Part shown: piece by piece, positions 26,230-35,982 of the stretch
Position numbering within the stretch: the first letter of the stretch is position 1
Layout: every line of letters starts with the position of its first letter
NCBI GenBank assembly: GCA_963773085.1
Contig: CAVYZS010000018.1
Location: 803,748-867,747 of the forward strand
Reading direction: 5' to 3'
Source of the DNA: JAENVT01 sp963773085
GTDB lineage: Bacteria; Actinomycetota; Acidimicrobiia; Acidimicrobiales; Ilumatobacteraceae
DNA: 64,000 nt
Program-made: the position numbers and the translations under genes
The notes under the pieces: model-generated
Database searches by the model: none
Seen by the model: the letters and a program-made list of their open reading frames with translations, nothing else
What the model was told of the DNA's origin: nothing

Positions 26230-27384
26230 ATGCGCATCCTGATCTTGTCGTGGGAGTACCCGCCGAGAGTCGTCGGTGGCATTGCCGCGCATGTCGATGG
26301 GCTGGCCAGGGCCATGGCCCGCGCCGGACACGATGTCGTCGTGTTCAGCCTCGATCATCCCCGCGTCGGAGACGACGAGATGATCGAAGGCGTCCGTGTA
26401 CTGCGAGCCAATGCCGATCTCCCATGGCTGCCCGATGACTACCTCGTCGCCAGGATGGCGTCGGCGAACCACCACCTGACCCAGCTGGCGTCACGACTCG
26501 GCTCGTGGCGACCGCAGGTGATTCACGCCCATGACTGGCTGGTGGCCTGGTCGGCCGACACTCTCAAGGGCCTGTGGAACGTGCCACTGGTCGCCACGAT
26601 CCACGCCACTGAGCGCGGCCGCCACGGCGGATACGTCCCGCAAGGCACACCTGCCGCGATCAACGCGGTGGAGTGGTGGCTCACGTTCCAGGCCCAGCAG
26701 GTGATCGCCTGCTCGAAGTTCATGGTTCGCGAAGTCACCGAAGGGTTCGAGCTGCCGTCGGAGAAGGTCAACCTCGTGCCCAATGGCATCGACATCGGGC
26801 AGTGGCTGTCACCCTCACCGTCGCCCGAGACGCAACGCGAACATCTCGTCGTGGCCTGGGGCCGGATCCAGTACGAGAAGGGATTCCAGGTCCTCACCAG
26901 GGCCATCGGCCACCTCCGTCATCGCATCCCCGACATCCGCTGCGTGATCGCCGGCCGGGGGAGCTACCTGGCCGAACTGCAGACCCAGATCGACATGGAG
27001 GGCGTCAGCGACATCGTCCAACTTGCCGGGTTCGTACCAGATGACGAACTGCGCGCCTTGCTCCAACGCACCGGCTGCGTCGTCATCCCGTCGCTGTACG
27101 AACCGTTCGGCATCGTCGCCCTCGAAGGCATGGCCGCCGGTGCTCCGACCATCGTCGCTCGCACCGGCGGTCTGGCCGAGATCGTCGAGGGAACCGGTGC
27201 GGGAGTGCTGTTCGAGCCCGGCAATCACATTGCGCTGGCCAACTGCATTGCCGACGTGCTCAACCATCCCGACGTCGCCAGTGGTATGCGTACGAAGGCA
27301 GCATCACTGCTGGCCAGCCGGTACTCGTGGGATGCCATCGCCGCCGCCACTCTCGGTGTCTACAGCAAGGCGAAGCGTGGTTGA
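26230..27384 (+). CDS. GT4 glycosyltransferase, glycogen synthase or GlgM-like
   Basis: 384 residues from ATG 26230 (MRILILSWEYPPRVVGG). GT-B fold with the WEYPP-R-VGGI nucleotide-sugar transferase opening, HAHDW, and the C-terminal EPFGIVALE (E-x7-E) nucleotide-binding motif. Length is close to mycobacterial GlgM (maltose-1-phosphate synthase) and shorter than classical GlgA. Between glgB and glgP, so an alpha-glucan elongating role is very likely; whether it transfers to maltose-1-phosphate or to glycogen is undetermined. Confidence 0.8.
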   Translation: MRILILSWEYPPRVVGGIAAHVDGLARAMARAGHDVVVFSLDHPRVGDDEMIEGVRVLRANADLPWLPDDYLVARMASANHHLTQLASRLGSWRPQVIHAHDWLVAWSADTLKGLWNVPLVATIHATERGRHGGYVPQGTPAAINAVEWWLTFQAQQVIACSKFMVREVTEGFELPSEKVNLVPNGIDIGQWLSPSPSPETQREHLVVAWGRIQYEKGFQVLTRAIGHLRHRIPDIRCVIAGRGSYLAELQTQIDMEGVSDIVQLAGFVPDDELRALLQRTGCVVIPSLYEPFGIVALEGMAAGAPTIVARTGGLAEIVEGTGAGVLFEPGNHIALANCIADVLNHPDVASGMRTKAASLLASRYSWDAIAAATLGVYSKAKRG

Positions 27385-27435
27385 AACGTCTCCTCGCGGG
27401 CTGGGCCGAGTCGACGCCGTACTAAACTCGTCCGA

Positions 27436-29901
27436 ATGCGCGCTGTCCGCCAGTTCAACGTCGTTCCTGCCATCCCTCCGCGTCTCGCCGCTCTGGGCTC
27501 GCTGGCCAACAACATCCACTGGACCTGGGACCGCCAGACGCAGGCCCTGTTCGCCAAGCTCGACGAAGCGTTGTGGGAGTCCGGCGGCCGCGACCCGCTC
27601 CGGCTGATCGCCGGCATCACCGCCAACCGCTGGGAGGAATTGGCCGACGACGACGAAATCGCCGCACTCACCGACGCCGCGGCTGCCCGGCTGGCGCAAG
27701 CCATCACCGAGCCACGCTGGTTCCAGGGCAGACGCGAAACCCCGCTCGAGCTCATCGCCTACTTCTCGCCCGAATTCGGTCTCACCGAGACGCTGCCGCA
27801 GTACTCCGGAGGGCTCGGTGTGTTGGCCGGTGACCATCTCAAGGCGGCCTCGGATCTCGGGCTGCCGTTGGTGGCCATCGGGCTGCTGTACGCCGAGGGA
27901 TACTTCCGACAGCGACTCAACGCCGATGGATACCAGGAGGAACGCTTTCCCCGCCTCGACACCCACGGTCTGGCTCTTTCTCCGACCGGGGTGCAGGTCT
28001 CTGTCGAGATGGCCGACGACATCGCCCGGCTCAACGTCTGGCAGGTCGACGTGGGAAGAATCAAGCTGTACCTCCTCGATGCGGCCGTCGACACCAACAG
28101 TCCAGAGATCGCGGCCATCACCAACCGCCTGTACGGCGGCGACATCGAGCACCGTCTGCGACAAGAGATCGTGTTGGGCATCGGCGGCGTTCGGGCGCTG
28201 CGCGCACTCGGCCTGCAACCGCAGGTGTTTCACACCAACGAAGGTCATGCCGGGTTTCTCTCGCTGGAGAGGATCCGTGAGCTGGTCGGAAACGGCCTGA
28301 CGTTCAACGAGGCGATCGAAGTTGTGCGGGCCGGCGGCGTGTTCACCACGCACACCCCTGTGCCGGCAGGCATCGACCGATTTCCGCAGGACCTCATGGA
28401 GAAGTACTTCACCACCTATGCGACGTCTGTCGGCATCAACTTCGACGAGCTGATGGCCGTCGGCCAGCGACCTGACGAGCCCGACGACGACCGCTTCAAC
28501 ATGGCCGTGATGGGTTTGCGTCTCGCCGGGCGCAGCAACGGTGTCGCCCAGTTGCATGGCGCCGTCAGCCGCGAGATGTTCCAGGGGATGTGGCCGGATG
28601 TCACGGTCGAGGAGGTGCCGATCGGGGCGATCACCAATGGCGTGCACGCACATACCTGGGTCAGTGACGGCATCGCCGATCTGCTGGCGAACAGCGTCGG
28701 ACCGGTGTGGGATGGCGCCGACAAGGACTCGTGGGCGGGCGTTGCGAAATTGTCGCCGAGCGAGGTGTGGGCCACGAGGGCAAAGGGGCGTGCCAACCTC
28801 GTCTCATTCGTCCGCTCCAACTTCGGGGAGGCGTTGCTCGACCCCCAGGCCCTCACCATTGGGTTTGCCCGGCGCTTTGCCACGTACAAGCGGGCCACGC
28901 TGCTGCTGTCGCAGCCCGACCGTCTTCGGCGCCTACTGCTCCACGAGAACCGGCCGGTTCAGTTCGTGTTCGCCGGCAAGGCCCACCCCGCCGACCAACC
29001 GGGCAAAGACATGATCCGCGAGATCGAGTTGTTCGCCCGTCAGCTCGAAGTCGGCAATCGACTCGTGTTCCTGCAGGACTACGACATGGCGGTTGCCCGC
29101 ACGATGTACCACGGCTGCGATGTCTGGCTCAACAACCCGCGACGACCACTCGAGGCCTGCGGTACCAGCGGGATGAAGGCCGCCCTCAATGGGGTGTTGA
29201 ACTGCAGCATCCTCGACGGTTGGTGGGACGAGTGCTACGACGGTCGCAACGGCTGGGCGATCGCTTCAGCCGACGACGACGCCGATATCGGTCGACGTGA
29301 CCAGCGCGAGGCGACCAGTCTGTTCGGGCTGCTCGAGCGCGAGATCGTCCCACTGTTCTACGACCGCGATGCAAACGGGGTGCCGGTTCAGTGGATCAAC
29401 AAGATGAAGGACAACTGGCGCTCGCTGGGACCATTCGTCACCGCGGCGCGCATGGTTCGCGACTACACCTCGGAGCTCTACGAGCCGGCTGCGGCCAGCG
29501 CAACCACGATGCTGCGCGCCGATGCCGACCGGGGCAAGGCGTTGGCCCACTGGAAGCAGCACCTCGTCGCCACATGGGCCGATGTCAAGGTGGTCGACCT
29601 CGACATCGACACAGCGGCAGCTCACGAAGGCGACGTGCGAACCGTTCGGGCGCACGTCGATCTCGGCGGCCTCGATGTCGACGAGGTCACCGTGCAGGCG
29701 CTGCACGGACCCATTGACTCCACCGGATCGTTCGTCAACACTCCTGCCACGGTCACCTTGTCACCGACCGGCGACAGCACCTTCGAAGGAACCTATTCGG
29801 TCGGTGAGGCAGGGCCGTACGGAGTCACGGTGCGTGCCATCCCCCAGCACGAGGACCTGATCAGCCAGATGGAGATGGGCCTGGTCGCCTGGGCCGTGTA
29901 G
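27436..29901 (+). CDS. glgP: Alpha-glucan (glycogen) phosphorylase
   Basis: 821 residues, the size of the alpha-glucan phosphorylase subfamily common in actinobacteria and thermophiles. Releases glucose 1-phosphate from glycogen. Visible: PEFGLTETLPQYSGGLGVLAGDHLK active-site region (seen as SGGLGVLAGDHLK), HTNEGHAGF, HTPVPAGIDRF, and the PLP-binding Lys in GTSGMKAALNG. Completes a synthesis/branching/degradation set with the two preceding genes. It ends 12 bases from the convergent enoyl-CoA hydratase gene. Confidence 0.92.
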   Translation: MRAVRQFNVVPAIPPRLAALGSLANNIHWTWDRQTQALFAKLDEALWESGGRDPLRLIAGITANRWEELADDDEIAALTDAAAARLAQAITEPRWFQGRRETPLELIAYFSPEFGLTETLPQYSGGLGVLAGDHLKAASDLGLPLVAIGLLYAEGYFRQRLNADGYQEERFPRLDTHGLALSPTGVQVSVEMADDIARLNVWQVDVGRIKLYLLDAAVDTNSPEIAAITNRLYGGDIEHRLRQEIVLGIGGVRALRALGLQPQVFHTNEGHAGFLSLERIRELVGNGLTFNEAIEVVRAGGVFTTHTPVPAGIDRFPQDLMEKYFTTYATSVGINFDELMAVGQRPDEPDDDRFNMAVMGLRLAGRSNGVAQLHGAVSREMFQGMWPDVTVEEVPIGAITNGVHAHTWVSDGIADLLANSVGPVWDGADKDSWAGVAKLSPSEVWATRAKGRANLVSFVRSNFGEALLDPQALTIGFARRFATYKRATLLLSQPDRLRRLLLHENRPVQFVFAGKAHPADQPGKDMIREIELFARQLEVGNRLVFLQDYDMAVARTMYHGCDVWLNNPRRPLEACGTSGMKAALNGVLNCSILDGWWDECYDGRNGWAIASADDDADIGRRDQREATSLFGLLEREIVPLFYDRDANGVPVQWINKMKDNWRSLGPFVTAARMVRDYTSELYEPAAASATTMLRADADRGKALAHWKQHLVATWADVKVVDLDIDTAAAHEGDVRTVRAHVDLGGLDVDEVTVQALHGPIDSTGSFVNTPATVTLSPTGDSTFEGTYSVGEAGPYGVTVRAIPQHEDLISQMEMGLVAWAV

Positions 29902-29913
29902 GCCCTGCGTCCA

Positions 29914-30687
29914 CTACTCGCCGGTGAACTCCGCCTTGCCGGGGCCGTGCTCCAAGAAGCTGCGTACACCGATCTGGCTGTCGCTGGTGTGGAACACGCC
30001 TTCGAACAGGTTGCGTTCCACCTTCAAGGCCTCCGGCAAGGGTTCGTCCAGGCCGGTGTCGACGGCTCGCTTGATCATGGCGTGCGCCTGCAGCGCCCCA
30101 TGAGCGACCTCCGCGGCGAGGGCAAGGGCGCGTTCGTGCAGGGATTCCGAAGACACCAGTTCGTCAGCGAGCCCGATTCGCAGCGCCTCTTCTGCTTTGA
30201 CCTGACGACCCGTGATCATCATCTCCTTGGCCTTGCCGGCGCCGACCAGTCGCGGCAGCCGTTGCGTGCCGCCGCCACCCGGGATGATCCCGAGTAGGAC
30301 CTCCGGCTGGCCGAACACGGCCCGCTCGCCGACGATCCTGTAGTCGCACGCCAGCGCCAACTCGCAGCCGCCACCCAGTGCGTACCCGCTGACCGCGGCA
30401 ATGACGAACCTCGGGATCGCAGCGACGGCGTTGAGTGCTGAATGGAATGCGGCGGTGATGTGCCGACCTTGCTCGGCATCACCGAACTCGCTGATGTCGG
30501 CGCCGGCGGCGAAGATCCGTTCCCCGCCGGTGACCACCACGGCGCCGGGCGGATGTGCCGCCAGGTCCTCGGCCGCAGCACGGAGTTCGGCGAGCACCGC
30601 TTGCGACAAAGCATTGACCTTTGGATTGTTGAGCGTGACGAGGGCCACGCCATCCGCACGCCCTTCTACGAGCACCAGTTCTCCCAT
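29914..30687 (-). CDS. Enoyl-CoA hydratase/isomerase family protein
   Basis: 257 residues, crotonase fold. Oxyanion-hole segments FAAGADISEFG and SGYALGGGCELALACDYRI, and the catalytic-Glu region of hydratases in FGQPEVLLGIIPGGGGTQRL, where the first Glu is kept and the second position is Gly. Hydrates trans-2-enoyl-CoA or a related reaction. Start at ATG 30687; one three codons earlier is possible. Upstream of meaB in the reverse sense, so the region deals with acyl-CoA metabolism. Confidence 0.85.
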   Translation of the reverse strand: MGELVLVEGRADGVALVTLNNPKVNALSQAVLAELRAAAEDLAAHPPGAVVVTGGERIFAAGADISEFGDAEQGRHITAAFHSALNAVAAIPRFVIAAVSGYALGGGCELALACDYRIVGERAVFGQPEVLLGIIPGGGGTQRLPRLVGAGKAKEMMITGRQVKAEEALRIGLADELVSSESLHERALALAAEVAHGALQAHAMIKRAVDTGLDEPLPEALKVERNLFEGVFHTSDSQIGVRSFLEHGPGKAEFTGE

Positions 30688-30766
30688 GCTCGCCACCCTA
30701 CGCGGTGAGTCGCATCGACGACGCGGTTGCGACGCTGGCGATCATCATCGCCGAGCGCCAGTCCCG

Positions 30767-31729
30767 CTAGCCGCCGACGCCGTCGAGCATCTCGTCGGCA
30801 GCTGTCCAGGGATCGATGACATGGGCGGCGACGTCGGAACGCAACCGATCCCAGCGTTCGCCGGTGGTGAGTTGACGAGCCCGCAGCTCGAGACGCCGAG
30901 CAACGATCTCACGGAGTTCCTCACCGAGACGGAACTGCCGTCGGCGGACCAGCTCGCCGGATGCCTCGATTGCTGCGCGGTGGGCAGTGACGGCCGCCCA
31001 GTACTCGACCACGCCTTCGCCACTGATGGCCACGACCGGCAGGATCGGCGGATGCCATGCGTCGCTCGCCAGGTTGGAGAGCTCGAGCATCTGCTCGAGA
31101 TCACGGCGCGTCTCATCGACACCTTTGCGGTCGGCCTTGTTGATCACGAAGACGTCGGCGATCTCCATCAGACCGGCTTTGTTGGCTTGCACCGAGTCGC
31201 CCCAACCAGGATTGACGACCACGACGGTGGTGTCGGCCTTGCCGGCGATCTCGACCTCGACCTGCCCGACGCCGACTGTCTCGATCAGCGTCCACGGTCG
31301 GCCGATGGCGTCGAGCAGCCTTGCCGCCTCTGGAGTCGCCAGCGACAGCCCACCGAGGTGGCCTCGGGTGGCCATCGATCGGATGAACACCCCAGGGTCG
31401 GTGGCGTGGTCCTGCATGCGCACACGGTCACCGAGGATCGCCCCGCCGGTGAACGGCGACGAGGGGTCGATGGCCAGGACGGCGACTTCGGCACCCTGGG
31501 CGCGGAGGTGGCCGATGGTGGCACTGGTCAGCGTGCTCTTGCCGGCGCCCGGCGCTCCGGTGAGCCCGACGAGGTAGCCATGGCCGCTCCGTGGGTGGGC
31601 CAGCCGGGTGATCTCTCGTGCCTCGTCGCCACCGCGCTCGATCAGCGACAACAGACGGGCCAGCGCGGCACGATCACCCTCGCAGGCGGCGCCGAACAGC
31701 TCGGCAACGGGGCGGGTACGGCCTGCCAT
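30767..31729 (-). CDS. meaB: Methylmalonyl-CoA mutase-associated GTPase MeaB
   Basis: 320 residues, G3E-type P-loop GTPase. Walker A GAPGAGKSTL, AIDPSSPFTGGAILGDRVRM typical of MeaB/ArgK, ETVGVGQ switch, and NKAD guanine specificity motif. Protects and reloads adenosylcobalamin in methylmalonyl-CoA mutase. The mutase subunits are not in this window. The start abuts the stop of the NifU-like gene upstream. Confidence 0.92.
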   Translation of the reverse strand: MAGRTRPVAELFGAACEGDRAALARLLSLIERGGDEAREITRLAHPRSGHGYLVGLTGAPGAGKSTLTSATIGHLRAQGAEVAVLAIDPSSPFTGGAILGDRVRMQDHATDPGVFIRSMATRGHLGGLSLATPEAARLLDAIGRPWTLIETVGVGQVEVEIAGKADTTVVVVNPGWGDSVQANKAGLMEIADVFVINKADRKGVDETRRDLEQMLELSNLASDAWHPPILPVVAISGEGVVEYWAAVTAHRAAIEASGELVRRRQFRLGEELREIVARRLELRARQLTTGERWDRLRSDVAAHVIDPWTAADEMLDGVGG

Positions 31730-31957
31730 CTAGTCGATGTTGATGACTTCGGTCACGCCATCGATTCGATCGCGCATGATGCGCTCGATTCCAGCTTTCA
31801 ACGTGCCTGTGCTCGCCGGGCACGTGCCACACGCACCGACGAGGGTCACTGACACCACACCGGTCTCCTCGTCGACGTCGCGCAGCACGATGTCGCCGCC
31901 GTCCGCCTGTAGGGCCGGCCGGATGACTTCGATCGTTTCTTCGACTTGGGCGCGCAT
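31730..31957 (-). CDS. NifU C-terminal-domain Fe-S scaffold protein
   Basis: 75 residues forming one NifU-like domain, with QADGGDIVL and the cluster-binding CxxC in GACGTCPAS. Carries or transfers Fe-S clusters. Directly precedes meaB with no gap, so co-translated. Confidence 0.88.
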   Translation of the reverse strand: MRAQVEETIEVIRPALQADGGDIVLRDVDEETGVVSVTLVGACGTCPASTGTLKAGIERIMRDRIDGVTEVINID

Positions 31958-32067
31958 GGTGTCGACGTTCTTTCGTTGAAGGCGTCTGTCATTGAAGCAG
32001 CACGAACCGTAGGATTGCGACTCATGACAACGTTTCGTTGGTCACTCAGCATTCCCGCAGGTGTCGC

Positions 32068-32244
32068 ATGGCACGGGGGCACACCGTGATTGCCCACCAG
32101 GGAGGCTGGGACGAGATCCTGCTGGTGCTCGGCCCGATTGCCGTGATCATCGGGTTGCTCGTGCTCGCTCGCAGGCGCGTCGACAGCGCCGAGCGGAAGT
32201 CAGCGCCAAAAGGAACCAAGCCGGCGCAGAACACCGAGAAGTAG
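32068..32244 (+). CDS. Small membrane protein (58 aa)
   Basis: One hydrophobic helix (ILLVLGPIAVIIGLLVLARRR) followed by a basic, Lys-rich tail. ATG 32068. Divergent from the NifU-like gene. Similar small hydrophobic proteins are common in actinobacteria; no family assigned. Confidence 0.5.
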   Translation: MARGHTVIAHQGGWDEILLVLGPIAVIIGLLVLARRRVDSAERKSAPKGTKPAQNTEK

Positions 32245-32277
32245 GCAGCAAGCCCGTAGCGCGCTGTTCACGGTCGC

Positions 32278-33105
32278 TCAGCGGAAGGTCGGGTAGCTCT
32301 CGACGAACGACCGCAAGGTGGCATGCCACTCGGGAGTAGCAGTCCGTATTCCGATCGGTGCCCGCTGAAGATCGTCGAGCCAGCCGCGCAACGCCTCGAC
32401 TCGCCGAGCGATGAACCGGTCGAGCACCTCGTCGGTGGGCTCCCGAACGGCCACGGAGCCGTAGCCGGCCACGAACGGCTCCCTGAAGCTGCTGTAGACG
32501 TCTGGTACGCCGCTCGTGACAGCATCGAACATCACCATGTACAACACGTTCGCAACATCGAACTCGACAGGACCATAACCACAGTCATCGAAGTCGAACA
32601 CGCGCACAGCGCCCGCCCGCTGACGCAGGTTGCCGGAGTTGAAGTCGCCGTGGATCAGTTGGTCGCCGTCGGTGGTTGATCCGCCCAGCGCCGCCACAGA
32701 TGGAAGCGCGGCTCGAGGCAAGTGGGCCATCGATTCATGAAGCCCGGCGAGAGTACGGCCCATCAGTTCGGCGTCGGAGTTGCCGACCACATCTCCGTCG
32801 GCGTACTCGTAGCAGACGAGCAGGCATAGTTGCCCCTCGAGCTCGACCTCGTTGACCAATCGGTCATCGATGGGCACGGGGCGACACACCCGGTGATCGA
32901 CATCACCCAGCGCGGCGACGACATCGACACGGGTCGCGAAGGTCCTCCGATCGACCAACGATGCATCGGTCACCTTGGCGACGATCATCTCACCGTTCAG
33001 GCGAGTCACCCGGAAGACGCGTGCCTGGTGCCCACCGTGCAACTCGTGGATCGCCGCAGCATCGAGCAGCGCTTCGACCACGCCGACGAGACTCGCGCGG
33101 GACAA
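32278..33105 (-). CDS. APH-type phosphotransferase family protein
   Basis: About 275 residues with a kinase-like APH fold: nucleotide Lys in MIVAKV, catalytic loop LIHGDFNSGNL (Asp base and Asn metal ligand) and metal site FDFDDCGYG. Family members phosphorylate aminoglycosides, choline, homoserine or sugars; the substrate is not deducible. The start is uncertain: TTG 33105 is the longest plausible, GTG 33081 also possible. Lies 7 bases after murA. Confidence 0.75.
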   Translation of the reverse strand: MSRASLVGVVEALLDAAAIHELHGGHQARVFRVTRLNGEMIVAKVTDASLVDRRTFATRVDVVAALGDVDHRVCRPVPIDDRLVNEVELEGQLCLLVCYEYADGDVVGNSDAELMGRTLAGLHESMAHLPRAALPSVAALGGSTTDGDQLIHGDFNSGNLRQRAGAVRVFDFDDCGYGPVEFDVANVLYMVMFDAVTSGVPDVYSSFREPFVAGYGSVAVREPTDEVLDRFIARRVEALRGWLDDLQRAPIGIRTATPEWHATLRSFVESYPTFR

Positions 33106-33112
33106 TTCGACG

Positions 33113-34375
33113 CTACACCCGCTCGATGTCGGCGCCGATCCCGACGAGGCGACCGACCAGATCGTCGTAGCCGCGATCGACGTGGTGGACACCGCTGACG
33201 ATCGTCTCGCCCTCTGCTGCCAAACCGGCGACCACGAGCGCCGCTCCGGCACGAATGTCGGGAGCGCGCACCGGGGCACCACTGAGCCGTTCCACACCGC
33301 GAACCACCGCGTGGTGACCATCGGTGCGTATGTCCGCACCGAGCCGCTGCAGTTCCTCCACATACCGAAACCGTCCGGGATACAGGTTCTCGGTGACGAT
33401 TCCGACGCCATCGGCGACCGATAACATCGTGACGATCAATGGCTTGTAGTCCGTGGCGATCCCGGGATACGGCAATGTGGCGACGTCGATCGACCGCAAC
33501 CGCTCGTGCGCCCACACAGCCAACCCGTCGCCGACACAGGTGATGGTCACACCCATGTCGGCAAACCGCCGCAACAACATCTCCATGTGCTCGGCCCGGG
33601 CACCGCGAAGCAGCACCTCCCCACCGCACACGGCCACCGCTGCAAGATACGTGGCGGCTTGGATGCGGTCAGCGACGACGGCGTGGTCCGCGGCGGTGAG
33701 CGATCCGGGCTCGACACCGTGGATGACGAGCGTCGACGAGCCAGCGCCCTCGATATCGGCACCCATCGAACTCAACATGGCGCACAGATCAGCGATCTCC
33801 GGCTCGCGAGCCGCGTTGTCGATGACGGTCGTCCCCTTGGCGTGCACCGCCGCAGTGAGGATGTTCTCGGTCGCCCCGACGCTGGGAAATTCGAGCGTGA
33901 GGTCGGCGCCGTGGAGTCGATCGGCGGTGGCTTCGACGTAGCCGTGTTGCAGTTCGAAGGTCGCTCCCATCGCTTCGAGCCCCTTCAGGTGCATGTCGAT
34001 CGGCCGACTACCGAAATCGTCGCCACCCGGCAACGAAAGAGTCACCCGCCCACAGCGACCGAGCAACGGGCCGAGAACGTTGATCGAGGCACGGATGCGT
34101 TCCACGAGTTCGTATGGCGCAACCGGGGTGATGTCACCGCGATTGGTCATGGTGATCGAGCCGTCGGAACCGAACGTCGTCGACACCCCGATCGCCGCCA
34201 ACAAATCGCTCATGATGTTGACGTCGGCGATGGCCGGTACGTTGGAGAGGCGGTAGACACCGTCCGCCAGCAACGTGGCAGCCATCAGCTTCAGCACGGA
34301 GTTCTTGGCGCCCGGCACCACGACCGCGCCGTGGAGCGGCGCGGCGCGACGAATGACGATCCGGTCGGATTCCAT
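33113..34375 (-). CDS. murA: UDP-N-acetylglucosamine 1-carboxyvinyltransferase with Asp in place of the fosfomycin-target Cys
   Basis: First committed step of peptidoglycan synthesis, PEP transfer to UDP-GlcNAc. 420 residues from ATG 34375. Visible: KNSVLKLMAATLLADG, and the active-site loop LPGGDDFGSRPIDMHLKGLEAMGA region, where Asp119 stands at the position of E. coli Cys115. Cys-to-Asp at this position is known to give fosfomycin insensitivity in mycobacterial and chlamydial MurA. Frame intact. Confidence 0.93.
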   Translation of the reverse strand: MESDRIVIRRAAPLHGAVVVPGAKNSVLKLMAATLLADGVYRLSNVPAIADVNIMSDLLAAIGVSTTFGSDGSITMTNRGDITPVAPYELVERIRASINVLGPLLGRCGRVTLSLPGGDDFGSRPIDMHLKGLEAMGATFELQHGYVEATADRLHGADLTLEFPSVGATENILTAAVHAKGTTVIDNAAREPEIADLCAMLSSMGADIEGAGSSTLVIHGVEPGSLTAADHAVVADRIQAATYLAAVAVCGGEVLLRGARAEHMEMLLRRFADMGVTITCVGDGLAVWAHERLRSIDVATLPYPGIATDYKPLIVTMLSVADGVGIVTENLYPGRFRYVEELQRLGADIRTDGHHAVVRGVERLSGAPVRAPDIRAGAALVVAGLAAEGETIVSGVHHVDRGYDDLVGRLVGIGADIERV

Positions 34376-34470
34376 GGCCAACAAGTATGGCCCAACCCAA
34401 CCCGATGCCGGTTCCAAAACGGATCAAGTTGCCGGGCCAGATGCCTGCCGGGCGCCAGTAGCCTCGTGGC

Positions 34471-35982
34471 GTGTCCCGCCGCGAACGGACGTTGCGACAG
34501 TCGTGGCCGGCCGACTCCCCCGAAGCCCAGCATGCCCTCACGACGCGCGACGACCTGGTCGGAGAGGTCGTCGCCTCGAACGACGGTCGGTCAGCGACGT
34601 TTTCGCAAGGCGAGGGTCCGTTCACGAGCTACCGGCGATCGATCATCACCACCCCGACGACCGTCGACCAGACCATTCGTTACAGCATCGTGATCCCGTG
34701 GTTCGGGTGGCTCTTCGCCCTTCCCGTGCGCAGCACGTTGCAGCATCGACCGTCCGAGGGCAGCAAACCGTGGTGGTCCCCGCCGGATCGTCTGACGCCG
34801 CGACATGTCGCCACGCTCGGCCTGCTCGCCGCGGTGTCGATGTCAGCCGCGTTCACCAACACGCTGTTCACGCAGACGGCCAGCTTCGCCGCCGATAGCT
34901 TCGGGATCGACGAGCGCGGCCAGGGCTTCGGTGGCGTCGTCGTGCGACTGGGCGTCGTCATCGCCATCCCGTTGGCGATTCTCGCTGATCGACGCGGTCG
35001 ACGCCGGGTGATCGTCATCACCGCCTGGCTCGCTCCCTTGTGGTGCATGCTCGGCGCCATCGCCCCCAGCTTCTGGGTGCTCGTCGGCACGCAGGCTATC
35101 GGGCGACCGATCGGATTGGCGTTGGCCTTGCTGATCGGCGTGGTCGCTGCCGAGGAGATGCCTCGCAGCAGCCGCGCCTACGCCCTCAGCGTGCTCGCAC
35201 TCGCCGGCGGTCTCGGCGCTGGGGTCGCCGTAGCCGCCCTTCGTCTGGCAGACATCGGTAGCGATGGATGGCGGTTGGTCTACGTGCTGTCGATCGTCTG
35301 GCTGCTGCCCGCGTACCACGTGACGCGACACCTGCCGGAGACGACCCGATTCCAGCGCCGACACCCGATCGCGCCCCGACTCGACCGCCGACGGTTCACG
35401 ACCATCGCGATCGTGTCGATCACCGCCAACCTTTTCGTCGCCCCGGCCTCGTTCTTCCTCAACCGATATCTCGACGACGTACGGGGATACACCGGCGGCG
35501 GCATTGCCTTGTTCGTTCTGTGCACGGCCACGCCTGCGTCACTCGGATTGATCGTGGGTGGCCGCATCGCCGAGGTCGTCGGTCGTCGCGCAGTGCTCGC
35601 CGTGTGCATGCCGCTATCGACGCTGATGTTGGTCGGATCGTTCAGCGTCGCCGGTTCGGCGATGTGGATCCTGGCTCTGTTCGGCGGCCTGCTCGCCGGC
35701 GCCGCATATCCGGCGTTCACCGTGTATCGCACGGAACTGTTCCCCACGGGCAACCGTGGTCGCGCCAACGGCTACATCTCAGCTCTCTCACTTGCCGGCA
35801 GCAGCATCGGCTTGTTGCTCGTCGGCGCGCTCGTCCATCGCGGCTGGACCTACGGGCAGTCGATGCTCGTCGTCGGGTTCGGGCAACTCCTCGCCGCGGC
35901 GATCGCCTTCTTCGCCTACCCCGAGACCGCACATCTGGAACTCGAGCAGATCAATCCGCAAGATGCTTTAACCGAGCGATGA
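34471..35982 (+). CDS. MFS transporter with long N-terminal extension
   Basis: 503 residues, GTG start. About 110 residues of soluble and amphipathic sequence precede the first certain helix, unusual for the family. Then roughly 12 membrane helices with the MFS loop 2-3 motif ADRRGRRR and the second-half analog GRIAEVVGRRA. Substrate unknown. Divergent from murA across 95 bases. C-terminal end is soluble and acidic. Confidence 0.8.
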   Translation: MSRRERTLRQSWPADSPEAQHALTTRDDLVGEVVASNDGRSATFSQGEGPFTSYRRSIITTPTTVDQTIRYSIVIPWFGWLFALPVRSTLQHRPSEGSKPWWSPPDRLTPRHVATLGLLAAVSMSAAFTNTLFTQTASFAADSFGIDERGQGFGGVVVRLGVVIAIPLAILADRRGRRRVIVITAWLAPLWCMLGAIAPSFWVLVGTQAIGRPIGLALALLIGVVAAEEMPRSSRAYALSVLALAGGLGAGVAVAALRLADIGSDGWRLVYVLSIVWLLPAYHVTRHLPETTRFQRRHPIAPRLDRRRFTTIAIVSITANLFVAPASFFLNRYLDDVRGYTGGGIALFVLCTATPASLGLIVGGRIAEVVGRRAVLAVCMPLSTLMLVGSFSVAGSAMWILALFGGLLAGAAYPAFTVYRTELFPTGNRGRANGYISALSLAGSSIGLLLVGALVHRGWTYGQSMLVVGFGQLLAAAIAFFAYPETAHLELEQINPQDALTER

